64,000 nt of DNA from Clavelina lepadiformis (GCF_947623445.1 NC_135246.1:1490501-1554500), one strand, 5' to 3'; positions 1 through 11,974 are shown, numbered from the stretch's first letter. Notes: generated by a model from the letters alone, not told the origin. A program made the numbers and translations.

Positions 1-55
1 CAAATATCAAAAAGTTATATTCATATAATATGAAGCAGATAAATGAAACTTTATC

Positions 56-127
56 GGCTCGTTGGTCTAGGGGTATGATTCTTGCTTAGGGTGCAAGAGG
101 TCCCGGGTTCAATTCCCGGACGAGCCC
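56..127 (+). tRNA. tRNA-Pro(AGG)
   Basis: Matches the array consensus; TTTT terminator at 142-145. Confidence 0.85.
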
Positions 128-514
128 TATAAAGAAGAATATTTTGAATTTATACCAAATATCATTTATATTGGGCCGCATTGTCACCTGAAATAAGTCA
201 ATGGGCCGCAGAACCTATTAAATTTCAAGAAAAATAGATATATTATACTATTACTGCGCCCCTAATAACCGACTGGTACATTTTATTTAGGCCAAGATTC
301 AAAGTTCAAAATACTATTTTTGGAGTGAAAATGACTAGCGGGCCGGACAAAAATCTCAGGCGGGCCGCATGTTGGACATCCCTGGTCTAGGGGTATGATT
401 CTTGCTTAGGTTGCAAGTCCCGGACGAGCCCTATAAAGAAGAAGTTTTGGAATTTGGAGTAAATATCATAAACATTTATTCTTATAATATGAAGCAAAAA
501 GATGCAACTTCACC

Positions 515-586
515 GGCTCGTTGGTCTAGGGATATGATTCTTGCTTTGGGTGCAAGAGGTCCCGGGTTCAATTCCCGGACGAGCCC
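515..586 (+). tRNA. tRNA-Pro(TGG)
   Basis: Only nt 18 G to A in the D loop, a variant shared by many UGG copies. Confidence 0.85.
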
Positions 587-973
587 TATAAAGAAGAATA
601 TTTTGAATTTATACCAAATATCAATTATATTGGGCCGCATTGTCACCTGAAATAAGTCAATGGACCGCAGAACCTATTAAATTTCAAGAAAAATAGGTAT
701 ATTATACTATTACTGCGCCCCTAATAACCGACTGGTACATTTTATTTAGGCCAAGATTCAAAGTTCAAAATACTATTTTTGGAGTGAAAATGACTAGCGG
801 GCCGGACAAAAATCTCAGGCGGGCCGCATGTTGGACATCCCTGGTCTAGGGGTATGATTCTTGCTTAGGTTGCAAGTCCCGGACGAGCTTTATAAAGAAG
901 AAGTTTTGGAATTTGGACTAAATATCATAAACATTTATTCTTATAATATGAAGCAAAAAGATGCAACTTCATC

Positions 974-1045
974 GGCTCGTTGGTCTAGGGATATGATTCT
1001 TGCTTTGGGTGCAAGAGGTCCCGGGTTCAATTCCCGGACGAGCCC
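974..1045 (+). tRNA. tRNA-Pro(TGG)
   Basis: D-loop nt 18 G to A; otherwise consensus. Confidence 0.85.
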
Positions 1046-1128
1046 TATAAAGAAGATTTTTTTGAATTTATACCAAATATCAAAAAGTTTTATTCATATA
1101 ATATGAAGCAGATAAATGAATCTTTATC

Positions 1129-1200
1129 GGCTCGTTGGTCTAGGGGTATGATTCTTGCTTAGGGTGCAAGAGGTCCCGGGTTCAATTCCCGGACGAGCCC
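1129..1200 (+). tRNA. tRNA-Pro(AGG)
   Basis: Consensus copy. Confidence 0.85.
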
Positions 1201-1587
1201 TATAAAGAAGAATATTTTGAATTTATACCAAATATCAATTATATTGGGCCGCATTGTCACCTGAAATAAGTCAATGGGCCGCAGAACCTATTAAATTTCA
1301 AGAAAAATAGGTACATTATACTATTACTGCGCCCCTAATAACCGACTGGTACATTTTATTTAGGCCAAGATTCAAAGTTCAAAATACTATTTTTGGAGTG
1401 AAAATGACTAGCGGGCCGGACAAAAATCTCAGGCGGGCCGCATGTTGGACATCCCTGGTCTAGGGGTATGATTCTTGCTTAGGTTGCAAGTCCCGGACGA
1501 GCCCTATAGAGAAGAAGTTTTGGAATTTGGACTAAATATCATAAACATTTATTCTTATAATATGAAGCAAAAAGATGCAACTTCACA

Positions 1588-1659
1588 GGCTCGTTGGTCT
1601 AGGGGTATGATTCTTGCTTTGGGTGCAAGAAGTCCCGGGTTCAATTCCCGGACGAGCCC
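1588..1659 (+). tRNA. tRNA-Pro(TGG)
   Basis: nt 44 G to A in the variable loop; stems intact. Confidence 0.82.
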
Positions 1660-1742
1660 TATAAAGAAGATTATTTTGAATTTATACCAAATATCAAAGA
1701 GTTTTATGGTTATAATATGAAGCAAATAAATGAAACTTCATC

Positions 1743-1814
1743 GGCTCGTTGGTCTAGGGGTATGATTCTTGCTTTGGGTGCAAGAGGTTCCGGGTTCAAT
1801 TCCCGGACGACCCC
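1743..1814 (+). tRNA. tRNA-Pro(TGG), acceptor mismatch
   Basis: nt 47 C to T (unpaired) and nt 69 G to C, which breaks the pair with C3. Confidence 0.65.
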
Positions 1815-2011
1815 TATACAGAAGATTATTTTGAATTTATACCAAATATCAAAAAGTTTCATTCATGTAATATGAAGCAAATAAATGAAACTTCTTTCGT
1901 ACTTCGTACTTTCATATAATATGAAGTGAAATGTCAAATACATCAAATGTCAAAATATTCTATACAGTATGAAGGGAAAAGACTTAACCTCTGCCGCTCG
2001 TTGGTCTAGGA

Positions 2012-2241
2012 CAGTGATGTCCAGCCTTTTATTATATTGGTCACCTGAAATAAGTCAATGGGCCGCAGAACCTATTAAATTTCAAGAAATTTAGGTATAT
2101 TATACTATTACTGCACCCCTAATAACCGACTGGTACATTTTATTTAGGCCAAGATTCAAAGTTCAAAATACTATTTTTGGAGTGAAAATGACTAGCGGGC
2201 CGGACAAAAATCTCAGGCGGGCCGCATGTTGGACATCCCTG
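2012..2241. mobile_element. hAT MITE, both ends intact, inserted in a tRNA-Pro
   Basis: A 230-bp element with inverted ends CAGTGATGTCCAGCC and GTTGGACATCCCTG, flanked by GTCTAGGA (2004-2011) and GTCTAGGG (2242-2249), an 8-bp target duplication with one change. The 5-prime tRNA half is at 1995-2011; the 3-prime part is the 47-nt remnant at 2242-2288. It lacks about 9 bp near its left end relative to other copies. No coding capacity. Confidence 0.85.
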
Positions 2242-2371
2242 GTCTAGGGGTATGATTCTTGCTTAGGTTGCAAGTCCCGGACGAGCCCTATAAAGAAGAA
2301 GTTTTGGAATTTGGACTAAATATCATAAACATTTATTCTTATAATATGAAGCAAAAAGATGCAACTTCACC

Positions 2372-2443
2372 GGCTCGTTGGTCTAGGGATATGATTCTTG
2401 CTTTGGGTGCAAGAGGTCCCGGGTTCAATTCCCGGACGAGCCC
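2372..2443 (+). tRNA. tRNA-Pro(TGG)
   Basis: nt 18 G to A only. Confidence 0.85.
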
Positions 2444-2526
2444 TATAAAGAAGATTATTTTGAATTAATAACAAATATCAAAAAGTTATATTCATATAAT
2501 ATGAAGCAGATAAATGAAACTTTATC

Positions 2527-2598
2527 GGCTCGTTGGTCTAGGGGTATGATTCTTGCTTCGGGTGCAAGAGGTCCCGGGTTCAATTCCCGGACGAGCCC
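2527..2598 (+). tRNA. tRNA-Pro(CGG)
   Basis: Consensus body with CGG anticodon; first CGG copy in the window. Confidence 0.85.
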
Positions 2599-2681
2599 TA
2601 TAAAGAAGATTATTTTGAATTTACACCAAATATCAAAAAGTTATATTCATATAATATGAAGCAGATAAATGAAACTTTATC

Positions 2682-2753
2682 GGCTCGTTGGTCTAGGGGT
2701 ATGATTCTTGCTTAGGGTGCAAGAGGTCCCGGGTTCAATTCCCAGACGAGCCC
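2682..2753 (+). tRNA. tRNA-Pro(AGG)
   Basis: nt 63 G to A weakens the T-stem (opposite C49). Confidence 0.7.
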
Positions 2754-3140
2754 TATAAAGAAGAATATTTTGAATTTATACCAAATATCAATTATATTGG
2801 GCCGCATTGTCACCTGAAATAAGTCAATGGGCCGCAGAACCTATTAAATTTCAAGAAAAATAGATATATTATACTATTACTGCGCCCCTAATAACCGACT
2901 GGTACATTTTATTTAGGCCAAGATTCAAAGTTCAAAATACTATTTTTGGAGTGAAAATGACTAGCGGGCCGGACAAAAATCTCAGGCGGGCCGCATGTTG
3001 GACATCCCTGGTCTAGGGGTATGATTCTTGCTTAGGTTGCAAGTCCCGGACGAGCCCTATAAAGAAGAAGTTTTGGAATTTGGACTAAATACCATAAACA
3101 TTTATTCTTATAATATGAAGCAAAAAGATGTAACTTCACC

Positions 3141-3212
3141 GGCTCGTTGGTCTAGAGGTATGATTCTTGCTTTGGGTGCAAGAGGTTCCGGGTTCAATTC
3201 CCGGACGACCCC
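3141..3212 (+). tRNA. tRNA-Pro(TGG), acceptor mismatch
   Basis: nt 16 G to A, nt 47 C to T, and nt 69 G to C breaking the acceptor stem; shares two changes with the copy at 1743. Confidence 0.62.
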
Positions 3213-3409
3213 TATACAGAAGATTATTTTGAATTTATACCAAATATCAAAAAGTTTCATTCATGTAATATGAAGCAAATAAATGAAACTTCTTTCGTAC
3301 TTCGTACTTTCATATAATATGAAGTGAAATGTCAAATACATCAAATGTCAAAATATTCTATACAGTATGAAGGGAAAAGACTTAACCTCTGCCGCTCGTT
3401 GGTCTAGGA

Positions 3410-3639
3410 CAGTGATGTCCAGCCTTTTATTATATTGGTCACCTGAAATAAGTCAATGGGCCGCAGAACCTATTAAATTTCAAGAAATTTAGGTATATTA
3501 TACTATTACTGCACCCCTAATAACCGACTGGTACATTTTATTTAGGCCAAGATTCAAAGTTCAAAATACTATTTTTGGAGTGAAAATGACTAGCGGGCCG
3601 GACAAAAATCTCAGGCGGGCCGCATGTTGGACATCCCTG
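3410..3639. mobile_element. hAT MITE, both ends intact, in tRNA-Pro
   Basis: 230-bp copy with GTCTAGGA at 3402-3409 and GTCTAGGG from 3640; nearly identical to the copy at 2012, with the same 140-bp upstream linker, so amplified with its flanks and not an independent insertion. Confidence 0.85.
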
Positions 3640-3769
3640 GTCTAGGGGTATGATTCTTGCTTAGGTTGCAAGTCCCGGACGAGCCCTATAAAGAAGAAGT
3701 TTTGGAATTTGGACTAAATATCATAAACATTTATTCTTATAATATGAAGCAAAAAGATGCAACTTCACC

Positions 3770-3841
3770 GGCTCGTTGGTCTAGGGGTATGATTCTTGCT
3801 TTGGGTGCAAGAGGTTCCGGGTTCAATTCCCGGACGAGCCC
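3770..3841 (+). tRNA. tRNA-Pro(TGG)
   Basis: nt 47 C to T (unpaired). Confidence 0.83.
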
Positions 3842-3924
3842 TATAAAGAAGATTATTTTGAATTAATAACAAATATCAAAAAGTTATATTCATATAATAT
3901 GAAGCAGATAAATGAAACTTTATC

Positions 3925-3996
3925 GGCTCGTTGGTCTAAGGGTATGATTCTTGCTTCGGGTGCAAGAGGTCCCGGGTTCAATTCCCGGACGAGCCC
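3925..3996 (+). tRNA. tRNA-Pro(CGG)
   Basis: nt 15 G to A inside the A box. Confidence 0.78.
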
Positions 3997-4079
3997 TATA
4001 AAGAAGATTATTTTGAATTTATACCAATTATCAAAAAGTTATATTCATATAATATGAAGCAGATAAATGAAACTTTATC

Positions 4080-4151
4080 GGCTCGTTGGTCTAGGGGTAT
4101 GATTCTTGCTTAGGGTGCAAGAGTTCCCGGGTTCAATTCCCAGACGAGCCC
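4080..4151 (+). tRNA. tRNA-Pro(AGG)
   Basis: nt 45 G to T and nt 63 G to A (T-stem mismatch). Confidence 0.68.
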
Positions 4152-4538
4152 TATAAAGAAGAATATTTTGAATTTATACCAAATATCAATTATATTGGGC
4201 CGCATTGTCACCTGAAATAAGTCAATGGGCCGCAGAACCTATTAAATTTCAAGAAAAATAGATATATTATACTATTACTGCGCCCCTAATAACCGACTGG
4301 TACATTTTATTTAGGCCAAGATTCAAAGTTCAAAATACTATTTTTGGAGTGAAAATGACTAGCGGGCCGGACAAAAATCTCAGGCGGGCCGCATGTTGGA
4401 CATCCCTGGTCTAGGGGTATGATTCTTGCTTAGGTTGCAAGTCCCGGACGAGCCCTATAAAGAAGAAGTTTTGGAATTTGGACTAAATACCATAAACATT
4501 TATTCTTATAATATGAAGCAAAAAGATGTAACTTCACC

Positions 4539-4610
4539 GGCTCGTTGGTCTAGAGGTATGATTCTTGCTTTGGGTGCAAGAGGTCCCGGGTTCAATTCCC
4601 GGACGAGCCC
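4539..4610 (+). tRNA. tRNA-Pro(TGG)
   Basis: nt 16 G to A in the D loop. Confidence 0.83.
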
Positions 4611-4997
4611 TATAAAGAAGAATATTTTGAATTTATACCAAATATCAATTATATTGGGACGCATTGTCACCTGAAATAAGTCAATGGGCCGCAGAACCTA
4701 TTAAATTTCAAGAAAATTAGGTATATTATACTATTACTGCGCCCCTAATAACCGACTGGTACATTTTATTTAGGCCAAGATTCAAAGTTCAAAATACTAT
4801 TTTTGGAGTGAAAATGACTAGCGGGCCGGACAAAAATCTCAGGCGGGCCACATGTTGGACATCCCTGGTCTAGGGGTATGATTCTTGCTTAGGTTGCAAG
4901 TCCCGGACGAGCCCTATAAAGAAGAAATTTTGGAATTTGGACTAAATATCATAAACATTTATTCTTATAATATGAAGCAAAAAGATGCAACTTCACC

Positions 4998-5069
4998 GGT
5001 TCGTTGGTCTAGGGGTATGATTCTTGCTTTGGGTGCAAGAGGTCCCGGGTTCAATTCCCGGACGAGCCC
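4998..5069 (+). tRNA. tRNA-Pro(TGG)
   Basis: nt 3 C to T, tolerated as a T:G wobble. Confidence 0.78.
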
Positions 5070-5152
5070 TATAAAGAAGATTATTTTGAATTTATACCAA
5101 ATATCAAAAAGTTTTATGGTTATAATATGAAGCAAATAAATGAAACTTCATC

Positions 5153-5224
5153 GGCTCGTTGGTCTAGGGGTATGATTCTTGCTTTGGGTGCAAGAGGACC
5201 CGGGTTCAATTCCCGGTCGAGCCC
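5153..5224 (+). tRNA. tRNA-Pro(TGG)
   Basis: nt 46 T to A; nt 65 A to T unpairs the acceptor base at nt 7. Confidence 0.7.
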
Positions 5225-5307
5225 TATAAAGAAGATTATTTTGAATTTATACCAAATATCAAAAAGTTTCATTCATGTAATATGAAGCAGATAAATGAAA
5301 CTTTATC

Positions 5308-5378
5308 GGCTCGTTGGTCTAGGGTATGATTCTTGCTTAGGGTGCAAGAGGTCCCGGGTTCAATTCCCGGACGAGCCC
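5308..5378 (+). tRNA. tRNA-Pro(AGG), 71 nt
   Basis: One G missing from the D-loop G run; otherwise consensus. Confidence 0.78.
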
Positions 5379-5765
5379 TATAAAGAAGAATATTTTGATT
5401 TTATACCAAATATCAATTATATTGGGCCGCATTGTCACCTGAAATAAGTCAATGGCCCGCAGAACCTATTAAATTTCAAGAAATTTAGGTGTATTATACT
5501 ATTACTGCGCCCCTAATAACCGACTGGTACATTTTATTTAGGCCAAGATTCAAAGTTCAAAATACTATTTTTGGAGTGAAAATGACTAGCGGGCCGGACA
5601 AAAATCTCAGGCGGGCCGCATGTTGGACATCCTTGGTCTAGGGGTATGATTCTTGCTTAGGTTGCAAGTCCCGGACGAGCCCTATAAAAAAGAAGTTTTG
5701 GAATTTGGACTAAATATCATAAACATTTATTCTTATAATATGAAGCAAAAAGATGCAACTTCACC

Positions 5766-5837
5766 GGCTCGTTGGTCTAGGGGTATGATTCTTACTTTGG
5801 GTGCAAGAGGTCACGGGGTCAATTTCCGGACGATCCC
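5766..5837 (+). pseudogene. decayed tRNA-Pro(TGG)
   Basis: Changes in the anticodon stem (nt 29), T-stem and acceptor stem (GATCCC end) make folding doubtful. Confidence 0.7.
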
Positions 5838-5920
5838 TATAAAGAAGATTATTTTGAATTTATACCAAATATCAAAAAGTTATATTCATATAATATGAAG
5901 CAGATAAATGAAACTTTATC

Positions 5921-5992
5921 GGCTCGTTGGTCTAGGGGTATGATTCTTGCTTAGGGTGCAAGAGGTCCCGGGTTCAATTCCCGGACGAGCCC
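5921..5992 (+). tRNA. tRNA-Pro(AGG)
   Basis: Consensus copy. Confidence 0.85.
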
Positions 5993-6379
5993 TATAAAGA
6001 AGAATATTTTGAATTTATACCAAATATCATTTATATTGGGCCGCATTGTCACCTGAAATAAGTCAATGGACGGCAGAACCTATTAAATTTCAAGAAAAAT
6101 AGGTATATTATACTATTACTGCGCCCCTAATAACCGACTGGTACATTTTATTTAGGCCAAGATTCAAAGTTCAAAATACTATTTTTGGAGTGAAAATGAC
6201 TAGCGGGCCGGACAAAAATCTCAGGCGGGCCGCATGTTGGACATCCCTGGTCTAGGGGTATGATTCTTGCTTAGGTTGCAAGTCCCGGACGAGCCCTATA
6301 AAGAAGAAATTTTGGAATTTGGACTAAATACCATAAACATTTATTCTTATAATATGAAGCAAAAAGATGTAACTTCACC

Positions 6380-6451
6380 GGCTCGTTGGTCTAGAGGTAT
6401 GATTCTTGCTTTGGGTGCAAGAGGTCCCGGGTTCAATTCCCGGACGAGCCC
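6380..6451 (+). tRNA. tRNA-Pro(TGG)
   Basis: nt 16 G to A. Confidence 0.83.
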
Positions 6452-6838
6452 TATAAAGAAGAATATTTTGAATTTATACCAAATATCAATTATATTGGGA
6501 CGCATTGTCACCTGAAATAAGTCAATGGGCCGCAGAACCTATTAAATTTCAAGAAATTTAGGTATATTATACTATTACTGCACCCCTAATAACCGACTGG
6601 TACATTTTATTTAGGCCAAGATTCAAAGTTCAAAATACTATTTTTGGAGTGAAAATGACTAGCGGGCCGGACAAAAATCTCAGGCGGGCCGCATGTTGGA
6701 CATCCCTGGTCTAGGGGTATGATTCTTGCTTAGGTTGCAAGTCCCGGACGAGCCCTATAAAGAAGAAGTTTTGGAATTTGGACTAAATATCATAAACATT
6801 TATTCTTATAATATGAAGCAAAAAGATGCAACTTCACC

Positions 6839-6910
6839 GGCTCGTTGGTCTAGGGGTATGATTCTTGCTTTGGGTGCAAGAGGTTCCGGGTTCAATTCCC
6901 GGACGAGCCC
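6839..6910 (+). tRNA. tRNA-Pro(TGG)
   Basis: nt 47 C to T; 3,069-bp duplicate of the copy at 3770. Confidence 0.83.
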
Positions 6911-6993
6911 TATAAAGAAGATTATTTTGAATTAATAACAAATATCAAAAAGTTATATTCATATAATATGAAGCAGATAAATGAAACTTTATC

Positions 6994-7065
6994 GGCTCGT
7001 TGGTCTAAGGGTATGATTCTTGCTTCGGGTGCAAGAGGTCCCGGGTTCAATTCCCGGACGAGCCC
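6994..7065 (+). tRNA. tRNA-Pro(CGG)
   Basis: nt 15 G to A; duplicate of 3925. Confidence 0.78.
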
Positions 7066-7148
7066 TATAAAGAAGATTATTTTGAATTTATACCAAATAT
7101 CAAAAAGTTATATTCATATAATATGAAGCAGATAAATGAAACTTTATC

Positions 7149-7220
7149 GGCTCGTTGGTCTAGGGGTATGATTCTTGCTTAGGGTGCAAGAGTTCCCGGG
7201 TTCAATTCCCAGACGAGCCC
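7149..7220 (+). tRNA. tRNA-Pro(AGG)
   Basis: nt 45 G to T, nt 63 G to A; duplicate of 4080. Confidence 0.68.
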
Positions 7221-7607
7221 TATAAAGAAAAATATTTTGAATTTATACCAAATATCAATTATATTGGGCCGCATTGTCACCTGAAATAAGTCAATGGGCC
7301 GCAGAACCTATTAAATTTCAAGAAAAATAGATATATTATACTATTACTGCGCCCCTAATAACCGACTGGTACATTTTATTTAGGCCAAGATTCAAAGTTC
7401 AAAATACTATTTTTGGAGTGAAAATGACTAGCGGGCCGGACAAAAATCTCAGGCGGGCCGCATGTTGGACATCCCTGGTCTAGGGGTATGATTCTTGCTT
7501 AGGTTGCAAGTCCCGGACGAGCCCTATAAAGAAGAAGTTTTGGAATTTGGACTAAATACCATAAACATTTATTCTTATAATATGAAGCAAAAAGATGTAA
7601 CTTCACC

Positions 7608-7679
7608 GGCTCGTTGGTCTAGAGGTATGATTCTTGCTTTGGGTGCAAGAGGTCCCGGGTTCAATTCCCGGACGAGCCC
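7608..7679 (+). tRNA. tRNA-Pro(TGG)
   Basis: nt 16 G to A; duplicate of 4539. Confidence 0.83.
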
Positions 7680-8066
7680 TATAAAGAAGAATATTTTGAA
7701 TTTATACCAAATATCAATTATATTGGGACGCATTGTCACCTGAAATAAGTCAATGGGCCGCAGAACCTATTAAATTTCAAGAAAATTAGGTATATTATAC
7801 TATTACTGCGCCCCTAATAACCGACTGGTACATTTTATTTAGGCCAAGATTCAAAGTTCAAAATACTATTTTTGGAGTGAAAATGACTAGCGGGCCGGAC
7901 AAAAATCTCAGGCGGGCCACATGTTGGACATCCCTGGTCTAGGGGTATGATTCTTGCTTAGGTTGCAAGTCCCGGACGAGCCCTATAAAGAAGAAATTTT
8001 GGAATTTGGACTAAATATCATAAACATTTATTCTTATAATATGAAGCAAAAAGATGCAACTTCACC

Positions 8067-8138
8067 GGTTCGTTGGTCTAGGGGTATGATTCTTGCTTTG
8101 GGTGCAAGAGGTCCCGGGTTCAATTCCCGGACGAGCCC
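8067..8138 (+). tRNA. tRNA-Pro(TGG)
   Basis: nt 3 C to T wobble; duplicate of 4998. Confidence 0.78.
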
Positions 8139-8221
8139 TATAAAGAAGATTATTTTGAATTTATACCAAATATCAAAAAGTTTTATGGTTATAATATGAA
8201 GCAAATAAATGAAACTTCATC

Positions 8222-8293
8222 GGCTCGTTGGTCTAGGGGTATGATTCTTGCTTTGGGTGCAAGAGGACCCGGGTTCAATTCCCGGTCGAGCCC
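8222..8293 (+). tRNA. tRNA-Pro(TGG)
   Basis: nt 46 T to A and nt 65 A to T; duplicate of 5153. Confidence 0.7.
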
Positions 8294-8376
8294 TATAAAG
8301 AAGATTATTTTGAATTTATACCAAATATCAAAAAGTTTCATTCATGTAATATGAAGCAGATAAATGAAACTTTATC

Positions 8377-8447
8377 GGCTCGTTGGTCTAGGGTATGATT
8401 CTTGCTTAGGGTGCAAGAGGTCCCGGGTTCAATTCCCGGACGAGCCC
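8377..8447 (+). tRNA. tRNA-Pro(AGG), 71 nt
   Basis: D loop one G shorter; duplicate of 5308. Confidence 0.78.
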
Positions 8448-8834
8448 TATAAAGAAGAATATTTTGATTTTATACCAAATATCAATTATATTGGGCCGCA
8501 TTGTCACCTGAAATAAGTCAATGGCCCGCAGAACCTATTAAATTTCAAGAAATTTAGGTGTATTATACTATTACTGCGCCCCTAATAACCGACTGGTACA
8601 TTTTATTTAGGCCAAGATTCAAAGTTCAAAATACTATTTTTGGAGTGAAAATGACTAGCGGGCCGGACAAAAATCTCAGGCGGGCCGCATGTTGGACATC
8701 CCTGGTCTAGGGGTATGATTCTTGCTTAGGTTGCAAGTCCCGGACGAGCCCTATAAAAAAGAAGTTTTGGAATTTGGACTAAATATCATAAACATTTATT
8801 CTTATAATATGAAGCAAAAAGATGCAACTTCACC

Positions 8835-8906
8835 GGCTCGTTGGTCTAGGGGTATGATTCTTACTTTGGGTGCAAGAGGTCACGGGGTCAATTTCCGGAC
8901 GATCCC
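8835..8906 (+). pseudogene. decayed tRNA-Pro(TGG)
   Basis: Carries the same damage as the copy at 5766, so the damage predates the 3,069-bp duplication. Confidence 0.7.
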
Positions 8907-8989
8907 TATAAAGAAGATTATTTTGAATTTATACCAAATATCAAAAAGTTATATTCATATAATATGAAGCAGATAAATGAAACTTTATC

Positions 8990-9061
8990 GGCTCGTTGAT
9001 CTAGGGGTATGATTCTTGCTTAGGGTGCAAGAGGTCCCGGGTTCAATTCCCGGACGAGCCC
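8990..9061 (+). tRNA. tRNA-Pro(AGG)
   Basis: nt 10 G to A at the start of the D-stem and in the A box; its duplicate partner at 5921 is intact. Confidence 0.72.
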
Positions 9062-9448
9062 TATAAAGAAGAATATTTTGAATTTATACCAAATATCATT
9101 TATATTGGGCCGCATTGTCACCTGAAATAAGTCAATGGACGGCAGAACCTATTAAATTTCAAGAAAAATAGGTATATTATACTATTACTGCGCCCCTAAT
9201 AACCGACTGGTACATTTTATTTAGGCCAAGATTCAAAGTTCAAAATACTATTTTTGGAGTGAAAATGACTAGCGGGCCGGACAAAAATCTCAGGCGGGCC
9301 GCATGTTGGACATCCCTGGTCTAGGGGTATGATTCTGGCTTAGGTTGCAAGTCCCGGACGAGCCCTATAAAGAAGAAGTTTTGGAATTTGGACTAAATAC
9401 CATAAACATTTATTCTTATAATATGAAGCAAAAAGATGTAACTTCACC

Positions 9449-9520
9449 GGCTCGTTGGTCTAGAGGTATGATTCTTGCTTTGGGTGCAAGAGGTCCCGGG
9501 TTCAATTCCCGGACGAGCCC
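9449..9520 (+). tRNA. tRNA-Pro(TGG)
   Basis: nt 16 G to A. Confidence 0.83.
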
Positions 9521-9907
9521 TATAAAGAAGAATATTTTGAATTTATACCAAATATCAATTATATTGGGACGCATTGTCACCTGAAATAAGTCAATGGGCC
9601 GCAGAATCTATTAAATTTCAAGAAAATTAGGTATATTATACTATTACTGCGCCCCTAATAACCGACTGGTACATTTTATTTAGGCCAAGATTCAAAGTTC
9701 AAAATACTATTTTTGGAGTGAAAATGACTAGCGGGCCGGACAAAAATCTCAGGCGGGCCGCATGTTGGACATCCCTGGTCTAGGGGTATGATTCTTGCTT
9801 AGGTTGCAAGTCCCGGACGAGCCCTATAAAGAAGAAGTTTTGGAATTTGGACTAAATACCATAAACATTTATTCTTATAATATGAAGCAAAAAGATGCAA
9901 CTTCACC

Positions 9908-9979
9908 GGTTCGTTGGTCTAGGGGTATGATTCTTGCTTTGGGTGCAAGAGGTCCCGGGTTCAATTCCCGGACGAGCCC
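9908..9979 (+). tRNA. tRNA-Pro(TGG)
   Basis: nt 3 C to T wobble. Confidence 0.78.
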
Positions 9980-10062
9980 TATAAAGAAGATTATTTTGAA
10001 TTTATACCAAATATCAAAAAGTTTTATGGTTATAATATGAAGCAAATAAATGAAACTTCATC

Positions 10063-10134
10063 GGCTCGTTGGTCTAGGGGTATGATTCTTGCTTTGGGTG
10101 CAAGAGGACCCGGGTTCAATTCCCGGACGAGCCC
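10063..10134 (+). tRNA. tRNA-Pro(TGG)
   Basis: nt 46 T to A in the variable loop; stems intact. Confidence 0.82.
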
Positions 10135-10217
10135 TATAAAGAAGATTATTTTGAATTTATACGAAATATCAAAAAGTTTCATTCATGTAATATGAAGCAG
10201 ATAAATGAAACTTTATC

Positions 10218-10288
10218 GGCTCGTTGGTCTAGGGTATGATTCTTGCTTAGGGTGCAAGAGGTCCCGGGTTCAATTCCCGGACGAGCCC
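10218..10288 (+). tRNA. tRNA-Pro(AGG), 71 nt
   Basis: D loop one G shorter. Confidence 0.78.
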
Positions 10289-10675
10289 TATAAAGAAGAA
10301 TATTTTGAATTTATACCAAATATCAATTATATTGGGCCGCATTGTCACCTGAAATAAGTCAATGGACCGCAGAACCTATTAAATTTCAAGAAAAATAGGT
10401 ATATTATACTATTACTGCGCCCCTAATAACCGACTGGTACATTTTATTTAGGCCAAGATTCAAAGTTCAAAATACTATTTTTGGAGTGAAAATGACTAGC
10501 GGGCCGGACAAAAATCTCAGGCGGGCCGCATGTTGGACATCCCTGGTCTAGGGGTATGATTCTTGCTTAGGTTGCAAGTCCCGGACGAGCCCTATAAAGA
10601 AGAAATTTTGGAATTTGGACTAAATACCATAAACATTTATTCTTATAATATGAAGCAAAAAGATGTAACTTCACC

Positions 10676-10747
10676 GGCTCGTTGGTCTAGAGGTATGATT
10701 CTTGCTTTGGGTGCAAGAGGTCCCGGGTTCAATTCCCGGACGAGCCC
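10676..10747 (+). tRNA. tRNA-Pro(TGG)
   Basis: nt 16 G to A. Confidence 0.83.
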
Positions 10748-11134
10748 TATAAAGAAGAATATTTTGAATTTATACCAAATATCAATTATATTGGGACGCA
10801 TTGTCACCTGAAATAAGTCAATGGGCCGCAGAACCTATTAAATTTCAAGAAAATTAGGTATATTATACTATTACTGCGCCCCTAATAACCGACTGGTACA
10901 TTTTATTTAGGCCAAGAGTCAAAGTTCAAAATACTATTTTTGGAGTGAAAATGACTAGCGGGCCGGACAAAAATCTCAGGCGGGCCGCATGTTGGACATC
11001 CCTGGTCTAGGGGTATGATTCTTGCTTAGGTTGCAAGTCCCGGACGAGCCCTATAAAGAAGAAGTTTTGGAATTTGGACTAAATACCATAAACATTTATT
11101 CTTATAATATGAAGCAAAAAGATGTAACTTCACC

Positions 11135-11206
11135 GGCTCGTTGGTCTAGAGGTATGATTCTTGCTTTGGGTGCAAGAGGTCCCGGGTTCAATTCCCGGAC
11201 GAGCCC
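11135..11206 (+). tRNA. tRNA-Pro(TGG)
   Basis: nt 16 G to A. Confidence 0.83.
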
Positions 11207-11593
11207 TCTAAAGAAGAATATTTTGAATTTATACCAAATATCAATTATATTGGGACGCATTGTCACCTGAAATAAGTCAATGGGCCGCAGAACCTATTAA
11301 ATTTCAAGAAAATTAGGTATATTATACTATTACTGCGCCCCTAATAACCGACTGGTACATTTTATTTAGGCCAAGATTCAAAGTTCAAAATACTATTTTT
11401 GGAGTGAAAATGACTAGCGGGCCGGACAAAAATCTCAGGCGGGCTGCATGTTGGACATCCCTGGTCTAGGGGTATGATTCTTGCTTAGGTTGCAAGTCCC
11501 GGACGAGCCCTATAAAGAAGAAATTTTGGAATTTGGACTAAATATCATAAACATTTATTCTTATAATATGAAGCAAAAAGATGCAACTTCACC

Positions 11594-11665
11594 GGCTCGT
11601 TGGTCTAGGGGTATGATTCTTGCTTTGGGTGCAAGAGGTCCCGGGTTCAATTCCCGGACGAGCCC
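11594..11665 (+). tRNA. tRNA-Pro(TGG)
   Basis: Consensus copy. Confidence 0.86.
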
Positions 11666-11748
11666 TATAAAGAAGATTATTTTGAATTTATACCAAATAT
11701 CAAAAAGTTTTATGGTTATAATATGAAGCAAATAAATGAAACTTCATC

Positions 11749-11820
11749 GGCTCGTTGGTCTAGGGGTATGATTCTTGCTTTGGGTGCAAGAGGACCCGGG
11801 TTCAATTCCCGGACGAGCCC
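11749..11820 (+). tRNA. tRNA-Pro(TGG)
   Basis: nt 46 T to A. Confidence 0.82.
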
Positions 11821-11903
11821 TATAAAGAAGATTATTTTGAATTTATACCAAATATCAAAAAGTTTCATTCATGTAATATGAAGCAGATAAATGAAACTTT
11901 ATC

Positions 11904-11974
11904 GGCTCGTTGGTCTAGGGTATGATTCTTGTTTAGGGTGCAAGAGGTCCCGGGTTCAATTCCCGGACGAGCCC
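11904..11974 (+). tRNA. tRNA-Pro(AGG), 71 nt
   Basis: D loop one G shorter; anticodon-stem nt 30 C to T gives a T:G pair. Confidence 0.72.

Larger units (their letters stand above)
3438..9575. repeat. 3,069-bp higher-order tandem duplication
   Basis: 3438-6506 and 6507-9575 match with a constant offset of 3,069 bp (459+768+614+459+769). Shared private changes include the decayed tRNAs at 5766/8835 and the 71-nt AGG genes at 5308/8377. Boundaries are approximate because the units themselves are repetitive. Confidence 0.85.

Noticed and set aside
128-134. TATAAAG directly after each tRNA as a promoter TATA box
   Set aside because: It follows the gene and lies about 80 bp before the next one, not near the usual -30 position; more likely just trailer sequence.
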